A DNA stretch of 64,000 bases from the NCBI GenBank assembly GCA_963667455.2, contig CAXXFR010000029.1, forward strand, positions 186,001-250,000, given 5' to 3'. Of the stretch, positions 28,037-38,900 are shown in pieces. The notes below the pieces were generated by a model that ran no database searches, was not told where the DNA came from, and was given only the letters and a program-made list of their open reading frames with translations. The position numbers and the translations under genes are program-made. How positions within the stretch are numbered: the first letter of the stretch is position 1; every line of letters begins with the position of its first letter. Source of the DNA: Bin55 sp963667455. GTDB taxonomy: Bacteria; Pseudomonadota; Gammaproteobacteria; Pseudomonadales; Azotimanducaceae.

Positions 28037-29323
28037 CTATGTGAATTGTACTTTCTCGTGATGCGTGTCTGCATTGTCCGGATCCCACAGACTATCCCAA
28101 GTGCAAAATAGCTCGGCTAAAGAGGCGAATTCCTCAAAGGTGTCGTCAACCAAAATGCGAACAACCGATTCATGATTGCCACCCGATTCAGGTCCGCGGA
28201 GTGCCCTTCCCATCACTTGCTGCAATCGTACTATACTCTTAGTAGGTCGTCCAATTACAACTGCGCTGGTCTTTGGTGCGTCAAAACCGGCCGTCAATAC
28301 GTTGCAATTAAAAATGACTTGCGGTTCTGGACGGTCCTCCAGGGAGGTGCAATACGTCGAGATATAGTGATTTCTCGCCGCTGCGTCTGTCGCACCAGAT
28401 ACGGCAAAGGACAAGGGATATCCCGCATTTCTCATCTTCTCCGCACAGATCTCTGCAGAGCGAATCGAAGGAGTAAAGGCAAGAACCCGACGATGATTCC
28501 CCCTAAATAGATCCTGCGTCATATCCACAATTCGTTGGTTGCGAACGTCATCCTCTCCGAGAGGCATCACGATGTCATCCGAATAGTCTCCATTGCACTC
28601 AATTGGCACAACGGATCCACAAAACGGCTCCAATGAGATACTGGCTCTGGCCAAGTAGCCTTCCGATTGCAAGAAGTGAACAGGATTTCCTCCTTCGCCT
28701 ATTCCAACTTTCTTACCTCCAAACATGCTAGCGAGCTCCTCGCTCTCTTCCAACCGTGCGCGCCCCGGTGTGGCACTCAAACCTACCAATTGAGTCTCTG
28801 ATTCTCCTCCTGCCATAATGTTCTCGATCAAATGTCGATAGGACGGAGCGACAGACTGATGAGCTTCATCAAATACCACCAAACTCACTCTTTTATGCAA
28901 CGATTGTTTAATCCACTGTTCACTCTCGACGGCCTGCACTACCATCTGAATTCCACCGATAAGCATCGTATTCCTCAATATCGTTGTACCAAACGAGAAT
29001 CTCTCACCACTTCCATGCCATTCAATCACAGCTGCAGGAACATCTCCTTGCCAACGCCAAGCTGACTGAAAGTCGTTAGCGGCTTGCGACACAAGTTCCT
29101 TACTGGGAGCAAGCCACAAGACCATGGTCGGCCCGTGTTGCCGAAAGTAGTCTGTAATGAAGGACATCGCCATCCGAGTCTTGCCTGATCCGGTCGGGGC
29201 GTGTAAAAGAACTCGATCATCTCTGACCAGGCTATCCTTTAACTCCATCACAACTCTTTTTTGATACGGTCGAAGACAGTACTTTGGACTCACTTTTGCA
29301 AAACCTTCTAGATTCCTTGTCAT
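28037..29323 (-). CDS. SF2 DEAH-box helicase of the island
   Basis: The 428-residue superfamily-2 helicase has a Q-region 'LRPYQKRVV', Walker A 'APTGSGKT' at 42-49, motif Ia 'WLAPSKELVSQAANDF', motif II 'LVVFDEAHQS', motif III 'GLSATPGRA', and in the second RecA domain 'NCNVLTAGFDAPKTSAVVIG' and motif VI 'RLQQVMGRALRG'. It resembles the ATP-dependent RadD/restriction-type helicases. It lacks any fused nuclease or methylase. ATG 29323 is chosen over ATG 29335 because GAGG lies six bases upstream. Probable nucleic-acid translocase of the defence operon. Confidence 0.88.
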   Translation of the reverse strand: MTRNLEGFAKVSPKYCLRPYQKRVVMELKDSLVRDDRVLLHAPTGSGKTRMAMSFITDYFRQHGPTMVLWLAPSKELVSQAANDFQSAWRWQGDVPAAVIEWHGSGERFSFGTTILRNTMLIGGIQMVVQAVESEQWIKQSLHKRVSLVVFDEAHQSVAPSYRHLIENIMAGGESETQLVGLSATPGRARLEESEELASMFGGKKVGIGEGGNPVHFLQSEGYLARASISLEPFCGSVVPIECNGDYSDDIVMPLGEDDVRNQRIVDMTQDLFRGNHRRVLAFTPSIRSAEICAEKMRNAGYPLSFAVSGATDAAARNHYISTYCTSLEDRPEPQVIFNCNVLTAGFDAPKTSAVVIGRPTKSIVRLQQVMGRALRGPESGGNHESVVRILVDDTFEEFASLAELFCTWDSLWDPDNADTHHEKVQFT

Positions 29324-29400
29324 TGACTGCCTCATATCTCTAGTCGTTAGGAATTGTTGAAGAAAATGTTAAAACCTTGAGAAGGAATAGTGACACAAGT

Positions 29401-30303
29401 TTACAAGGAACAAATTGCACAAGCGTGATCATATGGATCATCATCACTCAAGTTTTCTTCCAGCAATTCAGACTGCCATGACTGTTCCCTATCTGTAACT
29501 ATAAGTCTTTGACCAACATCTTCATTGTGTTGAACTTCGTTCTCAAGATCGCTAAGAGAGCCCTGATCACGCCACGTATACATACTCCCTGATATGGGGT
29601 CCATAGTTTCCTGTTCATAGTTCATGGCTTTCTCGAATAGGTCGGGATGATTCCGGCGGAGACCTAACCATTCGCTCTTTCGCTGAAAAAAACAAAAGTA
29701 ACATCCAGATCTTGATCGCCATGAGTAATAATTGGGTATTCCAGTTGTTTCTTGCAATATGGAAATGACCTCATTTCTCTCTATCCCGTCGCTGACAAAA
29801 GGATATACTGCTGTCACGTTTGGCAATGAGCTCAACTTTGAGCGAAACGACTCGTCAGCCCTAATTCCAACATAATTTACTGCAGGTACACTTCCTACAA
29901 ACGAATTCATAGGTCGAATTTTCATCTTGTAAGTACACCATCGTTGACGCCGAGACGGCAATAAGCCACCATGTTCGGCCCAAAGGAAGTGATCAAACGG
30001 ATCAGTATTATCGTCCTCGACATTTCGGAAGGGAGTTAAGCGTTCGATTGGACTTCCCAAAAACTTTTCTAAAATCTCTAAATATTCATAGACTTCGGGG
30101 AGTTCCTTTCCGGTATCGGTAAAGAAGTATTCAATGGTCGGTGCCTGTCTTGCTGATTCAACCTCTTGTGCAGCCTGGTCGAGATTTGCTACCAACAACA
30201 TATCGCGAAAGTAGCGCCAATCTTGCTTTCTACGTGTCAAGTAAATAGCTAGCGCAGCAGAATCCTTCCCACCGGAGATTCCTATAATATGCCTCGTTTT
30301 CAT
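29401..30303 (-). CDS. PAPS reductase-like PP-loop enzyme (DndC/BrxP-like class)
   Basis: The 300-residue protein starts 'MKTRHIIGISGGKDSAALAI', with the PP-loop SGGKDS at 10-15 that activates a substrate as its adenylate. Cysteines occur at 123 (WCTYKMKIRP), at 201 and 204 (GCYFCFFQRKSEW) and at 295 and 298 of the C-terminal CAIC. They could carry an Fe-S cluster or persulfide, as in DndC. The region 'EWLGLRRNHPDLFEKAMNYE' is common in defence-linked PAPS reductase-like proteins. DndC itself is longer (about 500 residues), so this is a shorter relative. It overlaps the upstream ATPase gene by four bases (ATGA). A sulfur-transfer role on DNA or tRNA is an inference. Confidence 0.82.
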   Translation of the reverse strand: MKTRHIIGISGGKDSAALAIYLTRRKQDWRYFRDMLLVANLDQAAQEVESARQAPTIEYFFTDTGKELPEVYEYLEILEKFLGSPIERLTPFRNVEDDNTDPFDHFLWAEHGGLLPSRRQRWCTYKMKIRPMNSFVGSVPAVNYVGIRADESFRSKLSSLPNVTAVYPFVSDGIERNEVISILQETTGIPNYYSWRSRSGCYFCFFQRKSEWLGLRRNHPDLFEKAMNYEQETMDPISGSMYTWRDQGSLSDLENEVQHNEDVGQRLIVTDREQSWQSELLEENLSDDDPYDHACAICSL

Positions 30304-33300
30304 TTCAACTTCCTAAGCTGTTTTACTAAGTTGATTATGAAAGACATGCGATTCTCTCTTGGTACTTTATTGATCAATTGTTGTACTTCTTCTTCTAACT
30401 GCAGGTGTTCATCCATGTTTCTTCCTGGAAGGAGCACGACAAATGGTGTCGTGTCTCTCGATGAAGTCTGTCCTGTCAGGAGTCTTGCGGCTTGTTGAAC
30501 TGCAATAAGGGTCTGGCGTAAGACGAACTCAGCCTGTGCTACGTGAGCATCTGTCCATGACGAGAGGGGAACTGTCACACCCAACCCATCCTCTATGACC
30601 CGAAGGAGCCAAGCTCGGTCATTGTCATTGGGGGAAGAACACACAGCACCTGTGAATCGTTCCAGTCCATGGTACATCCGACTGTCCATCAAAGCACTGC
30701 TTGCATATTTTACACACAACTGTCTCGCTTCAGCTAGAGAGCCACACCTCATTGCTTGGGTCATGATATCTCCCAATTTTTGGATGATCGTATCGGGAGC
30801 AGTTTCAAGACAGATACGTGCCTGCCGAATCCTCGCCAAGAATTCGTCCGCAGGTGTGCCACTAGTTGGAAGAGACCTATGCCCAAACGCTCTAGGAATG
30901 CTTCGGAACAACAGATCTGTCGGCGACTTAGCCACACGAATAGCTTGACGAAGGGCTTGAGCTTCTTCACTGACAGCTACTGTGGTACGAGCAATAGGCG
31001 TTAATTGTGCGTACCGACTAAGGGTTGCTCTGGCTATGGACACAGGTGAAGGTGAAGACTCGGCATGCTGTCCCGACAATGCCATACAGTACTCTCGTAA
31101 GAAGCCCTCGTTAATCGACGCTTCTGGAGTTGATGTTATCGCAAATCGTTTCGGTGCTTTGACCATACGATTCAGAGTCTGTGGTCCCCAATGTGCCAAG
31201 TATTTGCTGTCTTCGTAAAGTTCATACTTATCTCTATCTATCAACAGAAGCAGAACACAGAGAACAAGTGTAGGATAGCGTTTTTGGCCAAACGGCGGAG
31301 CATGCATGAATTCAACCAACGACTCTACCGTTTTTGCGGTACCTCCCTGCACATATGCGAGCTCTTGCTTAATTGCCTCTATGACGTACTGAAGTCCCTT
31401 TGGAATTTTCCCGTCGCGGGCCACCAACCGCCAATCGCCGTTGCTGGCTTGCTGATGCAGATTATTTGACCTAATAAACGACTCATAGATGATCCTTTCA
31501 GCCGGAAAGCGTTCTATTCCCAAGTGTTCAACATGCGAGCTTCTGTATAAGGCTTCAATCAATCTACGTAGCGCTGATGAAACAGCCCCACTCACTCGGT
31601 CTCGATTGACCATATCCATATGAAGAACAAATGCTCTTGGATACCTCCGATACATGGCAACCGTTATCGCTTCCTGCAAACGAGAAAATCCTTTCTCTCC
31701 GACCGTCCACACTCCGTCAGTTGCACTTAGAATTTGATCCACATGAGTAGAAATACTACTCTCATGATAGTCCAGTCGTTCTTGCAATTCTCTAAGTGCT
31801 ACTCTGTCATCCCTCAATTCCTGATCAGCAAGAACCAATCGCTGAATGGCGACAATAGCTCGAAGATGCGGCTTGAGCGTTTCAATCGATGCCTGCCCTA
31901 CTACGTCATGTACAGTAGAACGGGAAGGGAGTGTCGGTATCGTACCCAACCAAACCAGAACGCGGGGATTCGGACTCGGCTTGGGGATGGAATCCTCCGC
32001 ATTTAGCCAGACAATGTGAGCCACTCTTCGATTGCCAGTCTCGATGTAATGACGATGTGCCAGAATAGGCCGTGCTATTCTTCGATTCATTTCTATAGCC
32101 ACATCGAGGGATACCCTATCCAGTTCTTGGTCGACTCGACCAACTACATCGTAATCGCTCCCTTCCCATACTATGTATTCACTCCGATACGATCGATATA
32201 CCAACAGAGACTTATTGAGCAGCCTAGAGATACATTCTTCAAACGGAAACCCGGGAGGTAAACAAGCAAGTGCAACACTCCTTTCTGCGACCAGCCCGTC
32301 ACCACTACAAAAGCTCAGCATCGAAAGGACTTGAAATAGTTGTCGATCTTCGATACTCAGCTCATCTCCTAGCCTAGTCGCGGCTTTCTTGCACTGCCGT
32401 AAAGCGCCGAGTATACATTGGATTCGATGGCATGCAGAGCGAGCTTCCAAAGAAATGATCGTATAGAGCTGCCGGATAGACCCATCTTTGTCGGTCTTGA
32501 GAGTATTTTGCAACAAACCCTGAGGGTAAGTCAGATGTTATCCATTCCACTACCGTACGTTCGTGTTGCCCTAATAACCGGCACAGTCGAGACAATAGAA
32601 TAACCGTCATAGGATGCATTGGACGACATTGCTCCGCAGCTTTCAAAAAGGACCCATCCTGTAATAAGCTAGGCAAGACGGGACTGGGTTCTTGATCATA
32701 AGGCTCGACTCGTGGCTGACTGAGAAGAGCAAGCCCTTGTATCGACTTACTCGCGATATACGCGGTTGCGGTTTCGCTGTTGGTAAGTACAACTTGACGA
32801 AACCTTCCACGTACTTTTTCCCATTCTGTCCTTTTCTCACGCGTTACGCGTGTGGTGTAATGGTCGAGGTCAAAGTGCTGAATAATCAATATGGAGAATT
32901 GGGTCTCGTCACGACCAGTCATCTCCGCAATACTCTGGAGAGTATGTAGGTCACTTTGGTCTGGAGTCTCTAAGGTATGGTCCAGGTGTCTTCCAAACTC
33001 ATCGATTACTAACAGTACTCCAGCTCTTCCGTTCTCGATTGCTAGTCTTGTTAGACTGGTAAGGCTGGACTGTACATGTTGATGTACAGATAGATCGTTC
33101 GACGGTGACAAGATTGGTGAAAGATCTCCGACAACGTCTGCGGGTAAGCTTCTTTCGACAAAAGTCTTCACTCCTCTAAGTATGTGGGAAGATAGGCTTT
33201 GATATGCTCCCGTGAGTGCAATCGGTAGTAGACCGCCAGCCTCATTTACCTGTAAGACTGAATCCTCTCGGTCGTCGAAGAGATCGAGTGAACGTGAGGG

Positions 33301-33567
33301 AGCAAATGAGGCTGTGGGGCAGGACAACTGATTAAGAGCAAACGCGGCTAACGATGACTTACCAGAACCATATGGACCTTCTAAGGCACACGCACTTCCT
33401 CCTTTTAGTGCAGCTCGGCCCAGTTGATTTACAAAATCGATCGCTTGTTGTGTAGGGTAGTAGTATCGACCTACCTCGTGTAGATCCTCGACTTGCTCAA
33501 TGTTGATTGATAGTCGCAATAGCCTACTCCTCCTCAACTCTACTTGCCTAACCGTAATAGAGCTCAT
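30300..33567 (-). CDS. large P-loop ATPase of the island (one frame break)
   Basis: Two overlapping frames form one gene of 1088 residues after removal of one base (3268-1 is divisible by three). The N-terminal part has Walker A 'GPYGSGKS' at 64-71 and Walker B 'VLLVIDEFGRHLDH' with D189 and E190; the reading passes from 'LYDHFFGSS' into the +1 frame at 'ARSACHRIQCILGALRQC' near 32434-32450. The C-terminal ~700 residues are mostly helical. The layout recalls the very large ATPases of BREX (BrxC/PglY) and related systems, but I cannot assign it to them. ATG 33567 overlaps the end of the DUF4007 gene by 20 bases. The TGA overlaps the PAPS-reductase start. Confidence 0.68.
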
Positions 33568-34443
33568 CGATAGAGCTACAGTCTCCCTTAAGACACGCTG
33601 CACGAATGTCTCCTTGCACAACAACCAAAGCGTCTTCACCGGGCATGGATGTAAGTGTTAAGTCGCTGGAGCGTTGTCGACTGATGCGTTCCACAATCGC
33701 AGAGAACCCATCTCGTGTAAGACCAAATATGACTCCTGGTGAACCACGAACATCACTTGGCGCGTACATCGACGAGATTGTTGCTGATCCTGCATGTCTC
33801 ACGGCAAGTGTTCGAAGTATGGAGTGCTCAACAATTTTGTCTGAAACAAACAACCGTTCATTGGCCCAAGTCCGGTGATAGACGGTTTGACCCGTGGTCT
33901 TGGTCGATTTCAGTAGACCAAGTTGAGCAAAGAAAACGGTCCCCAGAGTCTGCCTCAGCCGTGTTGTCAAGGGGAGTGTGCATTCGAAGAACGGGTTCAA
34001 CATCTCCACGAAGTGTTCCAATGGCATATTCCTTTCTGTTTGACGCAAGATATTGCTTGAACCCTTCGATGGCGTCGCCTATCAAGAAGCGCTCATCGCG
34101 AAGGAAGTTGAACACCCACGCACAAGACGAAAACCGTGTGAAATTGGAAGTGATGTAGAAGTGAAGGAGAGACACTCTCTCCATGTTCGAGAAACGGATC
34201 ATGCTGTTGAAAGAGTCGTGTTGCTAGATCAGTGAACGCACCTTGGTCAGAGAGAATTCCCGAGACCTTTCCCCACGCACGAAGAGACTTGGCCATGTTC
34301 TTCCCTATACCCAAGTCGCAGGCGACGACTTCAAGATTAACTGGGACTTGACCATCTCTGCAATACCGATCTACCAGTCGAGGCAACCAGGAAATACTCG
34401 GAGGCAGTCCGCCGAAGTGGCCCACAACGTACTGAGCATTCAT
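33548..34443 (-). CDS. DUF4007 family protein (two frame breaks)
   Basis: Three frames join into one 297-residue protein when two bases are removed (896-2 is divisible by three). The N-terminal frame has 'ISWLPRLVDRYCRDGQVPVN' and 'CDLGIGKNMAKSLRAWGKVS', the middle frame 'LLHFYITSNFTRFSSCAWVF' and 'GTLRGDVEPVLRMHTP', the last frame 'FAQLGLLKSTKTTGQTVYHR'. Together these follow the DUF4007 order (GWLPK, GVGKNM, LLHW-LASN, T-LR-DV). DUF4007 proteins are known to occur next to DndC-like PAPS reductases in phosphorothioation-type loci; function unknown. The breaks lie at 34165-34184 and at the four-base run 33933-33936. It is the first gene of the operon. Confidence 0.7.
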
Positions 34444-35153
34444 GGTCCAGTTCTCAAGTTCCTCACAATTCTCTATGCAAGCTATTCACAACCGAACATT
34501 TCTGTCTCAACAGGACCTAGAGATTCAATCATATCCTGTGAATTCTCAGTGTTCAGATTGACATGTCTGCAATGTCGACCACCAGACAACTGTCCTTCAG
34601 AGGCTATGCACCACACACAGAATCGCTACGCTTGGCATCGCACTTGAGTCAGTTCGGAGATGTCGTGCTTCGTCTGCATTATCAGGATTTCGAAACCGAG
34701 ACATCCCGCCAACTCGCATCACCAAGACTATTCGATGTGAATCCAATCACATGGAAACAATCATCCGGTCCCTCAATTGCACGTAATGAGTGAGTTCTTG
34801 CGAAAACGCCAACCCGTTGTTCAAGACAACGAGATTGATCGATTGGTGAAGCTTGTTCAAGTCATGTTGGAAATCAATTTCAATCTCTCATCGGGAGGTT
34901 TGCTCGCTAGCAACTTGGGGTGGCGTTTTGATTTACTCTATCGCTCATCCAGAGTCGGTGCCCCTTGCCCGCCAGCTATCCTGCCCCCTGAGGTCTGGCG
35001 AGAAATGGGCTTGAAGCACGGCCGAAGACTCCCGGGACCAGCTGTCACTTTGCCACCTACTTCGGCGACACGATCCGTTGCGTACGAACTTCAGTTTCGA
35101 CCACAACTTTTCATCTCAATGTCAAGTCTGGCATCAAAGTCTGGAAGCGCAAA
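34444..35153. other. 710-bp stretch with no clear gene, degraded-looking
   Basis: This lies between the start of the DUF4007 gene and the right-hand repeat. Plus-strand frames open at 34569 and 34777 without recognisable families. A third frame ending in 'FATYFGDTIRCVRTS' and 'FHLNVKSGIKVWKRKPDRY' runs straight into the copied vWA tail. It may be the remains of a gene fused to, or replaced upstream of, that tail, or a gene obscured by further frame errors. It must also hold the island operon promoter. Confidence 0.4.
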
Positions 35154-35231
35154 CCCGACCGCTACTTGGTCATTGACGAAGTCGACTCCTTGCCGACTGC
35201 TCTGCAAAGCGTCTATCGACGCCTGACGTTT
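35154..35231 (+). repeat. right copy of island-flanking direct repeat (vWA tail remnant)
   Basis: This encodes PDRYLVIDEVDSLPTALQ, then SVYRRLTF and a threonine before TAA at 35235, matching the end of the vWA protein with three substitutions beyond mostly silent changes. No vWA sequence precedes it, so it is a gene fragment. It marks the island's far boundary, next to yccA. Confidence 0.85.
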
Positions 35232-35258
35232 ACCTAAGTGATCCCTAGCTCAGACTCG

Positions 35259-35913
35259 CTATTCGTCGCCGAATATGCCGATGATCGAGAGTAGATTGAG
35301 GAAAGAGCACGTAGAGTGCTGTAAACAGGTTCACCGCGGCAATGATGTAGTTGCGCTCTCCGCCGAGAACGATCTGACTGGTTTGCCACAAGATCAACGC
35401 ACACGCAACGACCACCATGAATCCGGAAATCATGAGCGAGAACGGTGTCATGTTTACGAAGAAGGAAAGAATGATGATCGCTACGATCACGAAAAACGCC
35501 ACTGTCAGAAACTGACCCAACCAGCTAAAGTCAGCCCGCCGAATGATCGTGTAGAGCGACAACGCCAAAAAAGTCGAACCAGTCAGCGCTAATGACTGTA
35601 CAACGATCATGGGTTTGACTGCCAAGAATAGGCCAATCAGCGGGGCCATCGCGATACCTAAAAATCCCGCGAACACAAACGCCCAGAACAGACCCCACAC
35701 GCTTCGAGCCGTCATATTGACGACAAAAGACAAGCCAAATATGCCAGCCAAATAGATGAGGAAATTCATGGGAGGCACTTTCGCAACGATGCCAATCCAT
35801 GCGCAAATCGCGGAGAAGCCGATGATCCCAGCTAACAGAAGATAAGTGCTCCGCAGTACGCTGTTGATCTCAATAGCCTGTTGCGGCGCGACGCGTAACT
35901 GTGCAATGGCCAT
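35259..35913 (-). CDS. yccA: Bax inhibitor-1/YccA family membrane protein (one frame break)
   Basis: The protein has seven hydrophobic helices with 'VLRSTYLLLAGIIGFSAICA', 'GLSFVVNMTARSVWGLFWAF', 'ALTGSTFLALSLYTIIRRAD' and 'NYIIAAVNLFTALYVLF', the YccA order. In the frame as given the C-terminus wanders off (PQSTLDHRHIRRR). Removing one base at the TTT at 35302-35304 restores the family ending LNLLSIIGIFGDE and a TAG at 35259, for 217 residues. ATG 35913 is preferred to TTG 35928. YccA modulates FtsH proteolysis in E. coli; here that is only a family inference. Confidence 0.82.
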
Positions 35914-35999
35914 AGTTCGGTTACTCAATCCAAGTTAAATCCAGTGGTCTTTATATTAAGGTTGAAGTCCGGCAATTCAAGACTTGCGCCACGGGCAAA

Positions 36000-38900
36000 C
36001 TATAGGCGCATCAACGTTACGTTGCCGCCGGTGGCGGTCTCGTTACGACTGACTACCCGCTCCACGACAAACCGTGGTAGATAGAAAGGACCACCGCACT
36101 TGGGACCCGTACCGGATAGCCCTTCCCCGCCGAATGGCTGGGTTCCTACAACAGCTCCTATGATCGATCTGTTGACGTACATGTTCCCCACACGCACTCC
36201 TTCCGTGAACTGCTGGATCGTGGAATCAATTCTGCTGTGGATCCCAAAAGTCAGTCCATAGCCCAGTCCATTGATTCGTTCAATCAATTGGTCCATTTCG
36301 CTTCGCTTGAATCGATGCAATCCCATTACGGGTCCGAAGTACTCGACATTGAACGACTCGATGTCCGTCGCATCGACAATCGTCGGCAAGACATAGTGGC
36401 CATCGGCGGCAGCATCGAGTTTCATCTGATGGATGACCTTGTGCCGCCGTATTCCGCTTTCCAGCCAATCCTTTGCCGCTTGATCAATGACGGGGCCAAC
36501 ATTGACGCTCCAATCCCACGGATTGCCCACGCTCAAAGCTTCGACTGCTCCGGTTAGCAGTTCCAAGACTTCGTCGGCGATTTCCTCCTGAATGCAAAGA
36601 AGCCGCAACGCTGAACAACGTTGACCCGCGCTCTTGAATGCAGACAACACGATATCGTCTACGACATGCTCGACCTGTGCGGAGGAATCGACGATCAGCA
36701 CGTTCACCCCGCCCGTCTCAGCTATCAACGGTACTAAAGGTCCCTCCCGGTCCGCCAAGGATTTTGCGATGGCCTTGGCTGCTGCAACCGATCCTGTGAA
36801 AGCGACTCCATCGATCCACGGACTGACGACCATTTTCTTGCCCACTTCGTCGCTGCCAGGCAGCACTCGAAAGACGTTACTGGGTATCTGAGCTTCAACT
36901 GCCAGTTCGCCAATTCGCGATCCAACGAGTGCGGTCTGAGGAGCAGGCTTGGCAACAACAGTATTGCCAGTGACCAATGCTGCAGAAGCGGGTCCAACAA
37001 AGATTGATGCAGGGAAATTCCACGGGCTGATACACGCAATCGTGCCTCGGGGATACAGCTTGTGCCGATTCGTCTCCCCGGTCGGTGACGGCAAATCGCG
37101 TTCTTCAAACAACGCTATGGCTTGAGCCGCATAGTAGCGACAGAAATCCTCTGCTTCGCGCAGTTCGTTGATCGCGTCTTCGACCGTCTTGCCTGCTTCG
37201 CGATGCAACAGCGCGGTGAGTTCAGCGCGATTCTCCTGCATGGCATCTGCCCAGCGGTTCAGACGACTGGCACGTTCGTCCGCTGGAGTTGTTGCCCAAT
37301 CCAGTTGTGCCTTGGTCACTTCCTGGATGCATTGCTCCACATCGACTGGATCGATGTGTTCAACGAATCCGACAACATCAGTAGGGTCAGACGGATTGAG
37401 CACGGTATCACCGCCTCCTTTCGAACCCCACTGGTGGTCCTTCCACCTTCGAACATCTTCATGAAACGAATCGCGAGCACAACTGTTTCCGAAATCAATT
37501 CCGAAGGAGTTGGTCCGTTCCTCTCCATAGATGTCACAAGGAAGTTCAATTCGAGGATGGCTGTGATCCACATCCGATTCGACAGCAGCAATCGGATCGG
37601 CCGCGACTTGCTCAACCGAAAAGTCTTCGTCGAAGATCCGGTTTACAAAACTGGTGTTTGCGCCGTTCTCGAGGAGTCGGCGCATGAGATAAGGCATGAG
37701 ATCCTTGTTGTTGCCGACAGGCACATAGACCCTACAGCCCGGATAGTCGTTGAACTGACGTCTCGCCACCTCGTGCAAGAGTTCTCCCATGCCGAAGATT
37801 CGTTGAAACTCGTACTTCTTGCCGTCTCCCAATGCATGCACCGAAGCAATCGTGTGGGCATTGTGTGAAGCAAATTGTGGAAACACCCAATCCTGATAGC
37901 TGAACAGCCTGCCGACGCAGGTCAGGTAGGAAAGATCTGTGTTGTGTTTCTGTGTGTATACGGGGTACTGTACGAGTCCTTTTTCCTGAGCATGTTTGAT
38001 CTCCGTATCCCAGTAAGCTCCCTTGACCAGTCGGATGTTGATTCGCTTGCGTTGTGTACGAGCGAGTTCAGCTAACCAATCGATCAAGTATGGTGCTCGT
38101 TTTCCGTAAGCCTGAGTTACCACACCCAATCCTGTCCAATCGCGAAGCTTTGCACTTGCAGTCAGACCGGCAAAAACCTTCATGGTGATTTCGCATCGTT
38201 CCGATTCTTCGCCATCAATCGTGATCGGTATGCCGGCTTCTGCCGCTTTCACACAGAGTGCCTCCATCTTCTCGACGAGACTCCCAACTGCATCCCTTTC
38301 ATTTAGCGGTTCAATTCTTGGGTGCAGTGCGGTGAGCTTGACCGACATGCCATGATCGAGTTCGCCTGTACGAGGACTACTTGCCAGACACTCAACTGCG
38401 TGCATGTACGAATCAAAGTAGTTGTCAGCGACTTCAAAGGATCTGGCTCCCTCACCAAGCATGTCAAAGGAACCTGTCCACTTCGTTCGAGAAACGGCTT
38501 CCTCGATGGTCTGACCAGCGACAAAGGAACGGCTCAGAATGTTCATAGCCGCGAGCATGGCCTTGCGCGTTACCGTGTCCCCGATGCGAGAAGAGAGACG
38601 TGAAAACCAACCTGATGTGTCGCCTCTTGCATCTTGTCCAACATCGACCATATCTCCGGTCAAGATCAACGCCCATGTCCCAGCATTGACGAACACTGAA
38701 TCGGAGTGGCCGAGATGTGCACTCCAGTCGCCTTGTACGAGCTTTTCGGCGATGAGATCCTCTGCGGTGCGCTCATCAGGAATGCGAAGCAGAGCCTCGA
38801 CCAAACACAACAGGACGACCCCTTCTTCGCTGGTCAGCCCATACTCGTGCAAGAACCGCTCCACCAAAGGACTCTCGTTCTTGCGATCCCGACACTCGTT

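Larger units (their letters stand above)
25078..35153. other. putative horizontally acquired defence island
   Basis: The interval lies between the intact vWA gene and a second copy of its 3' tail. By eye it is AT-richer than its surroundings and uses different codons. It carries one minus-strand operon of six genes (DUF4007, P-loop ATPase, PP-loop PAPS-reductase-like enzyme, DEAH helicase, GHKL ATPase, PLD nuclease) with overlaps or short gaps throughout. No integrase, transposase, tRNA end or inverted terminal repeat is visible, so the transfer mechanism is unknown. Downstream of the right repeat the host-like gene order continues with yccA. Confidence 0.65.

Noticed and set aside
25204..34443. 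Assignment to BREX, DISARM or classical Dnd
   Set aside because: No PglZ, BrxL or methylase (BREX), no DrmA/DrmB/methylase (DISARM), and no DndB, D, E or FGH genes. Shared parts are individual families only.
25078..35237. Integrative element with integrase and att sites
   Set aside because: The flanking repeat invites this reading, but no integrase, excisionase or transposase is present and the repeat copies differ at nine sites, unlike recent att duplicates.
37122..37868. 248-codon plus-strand frame
   Set aside because: Antisense to the aldehyde dehydrogenase part of putA.
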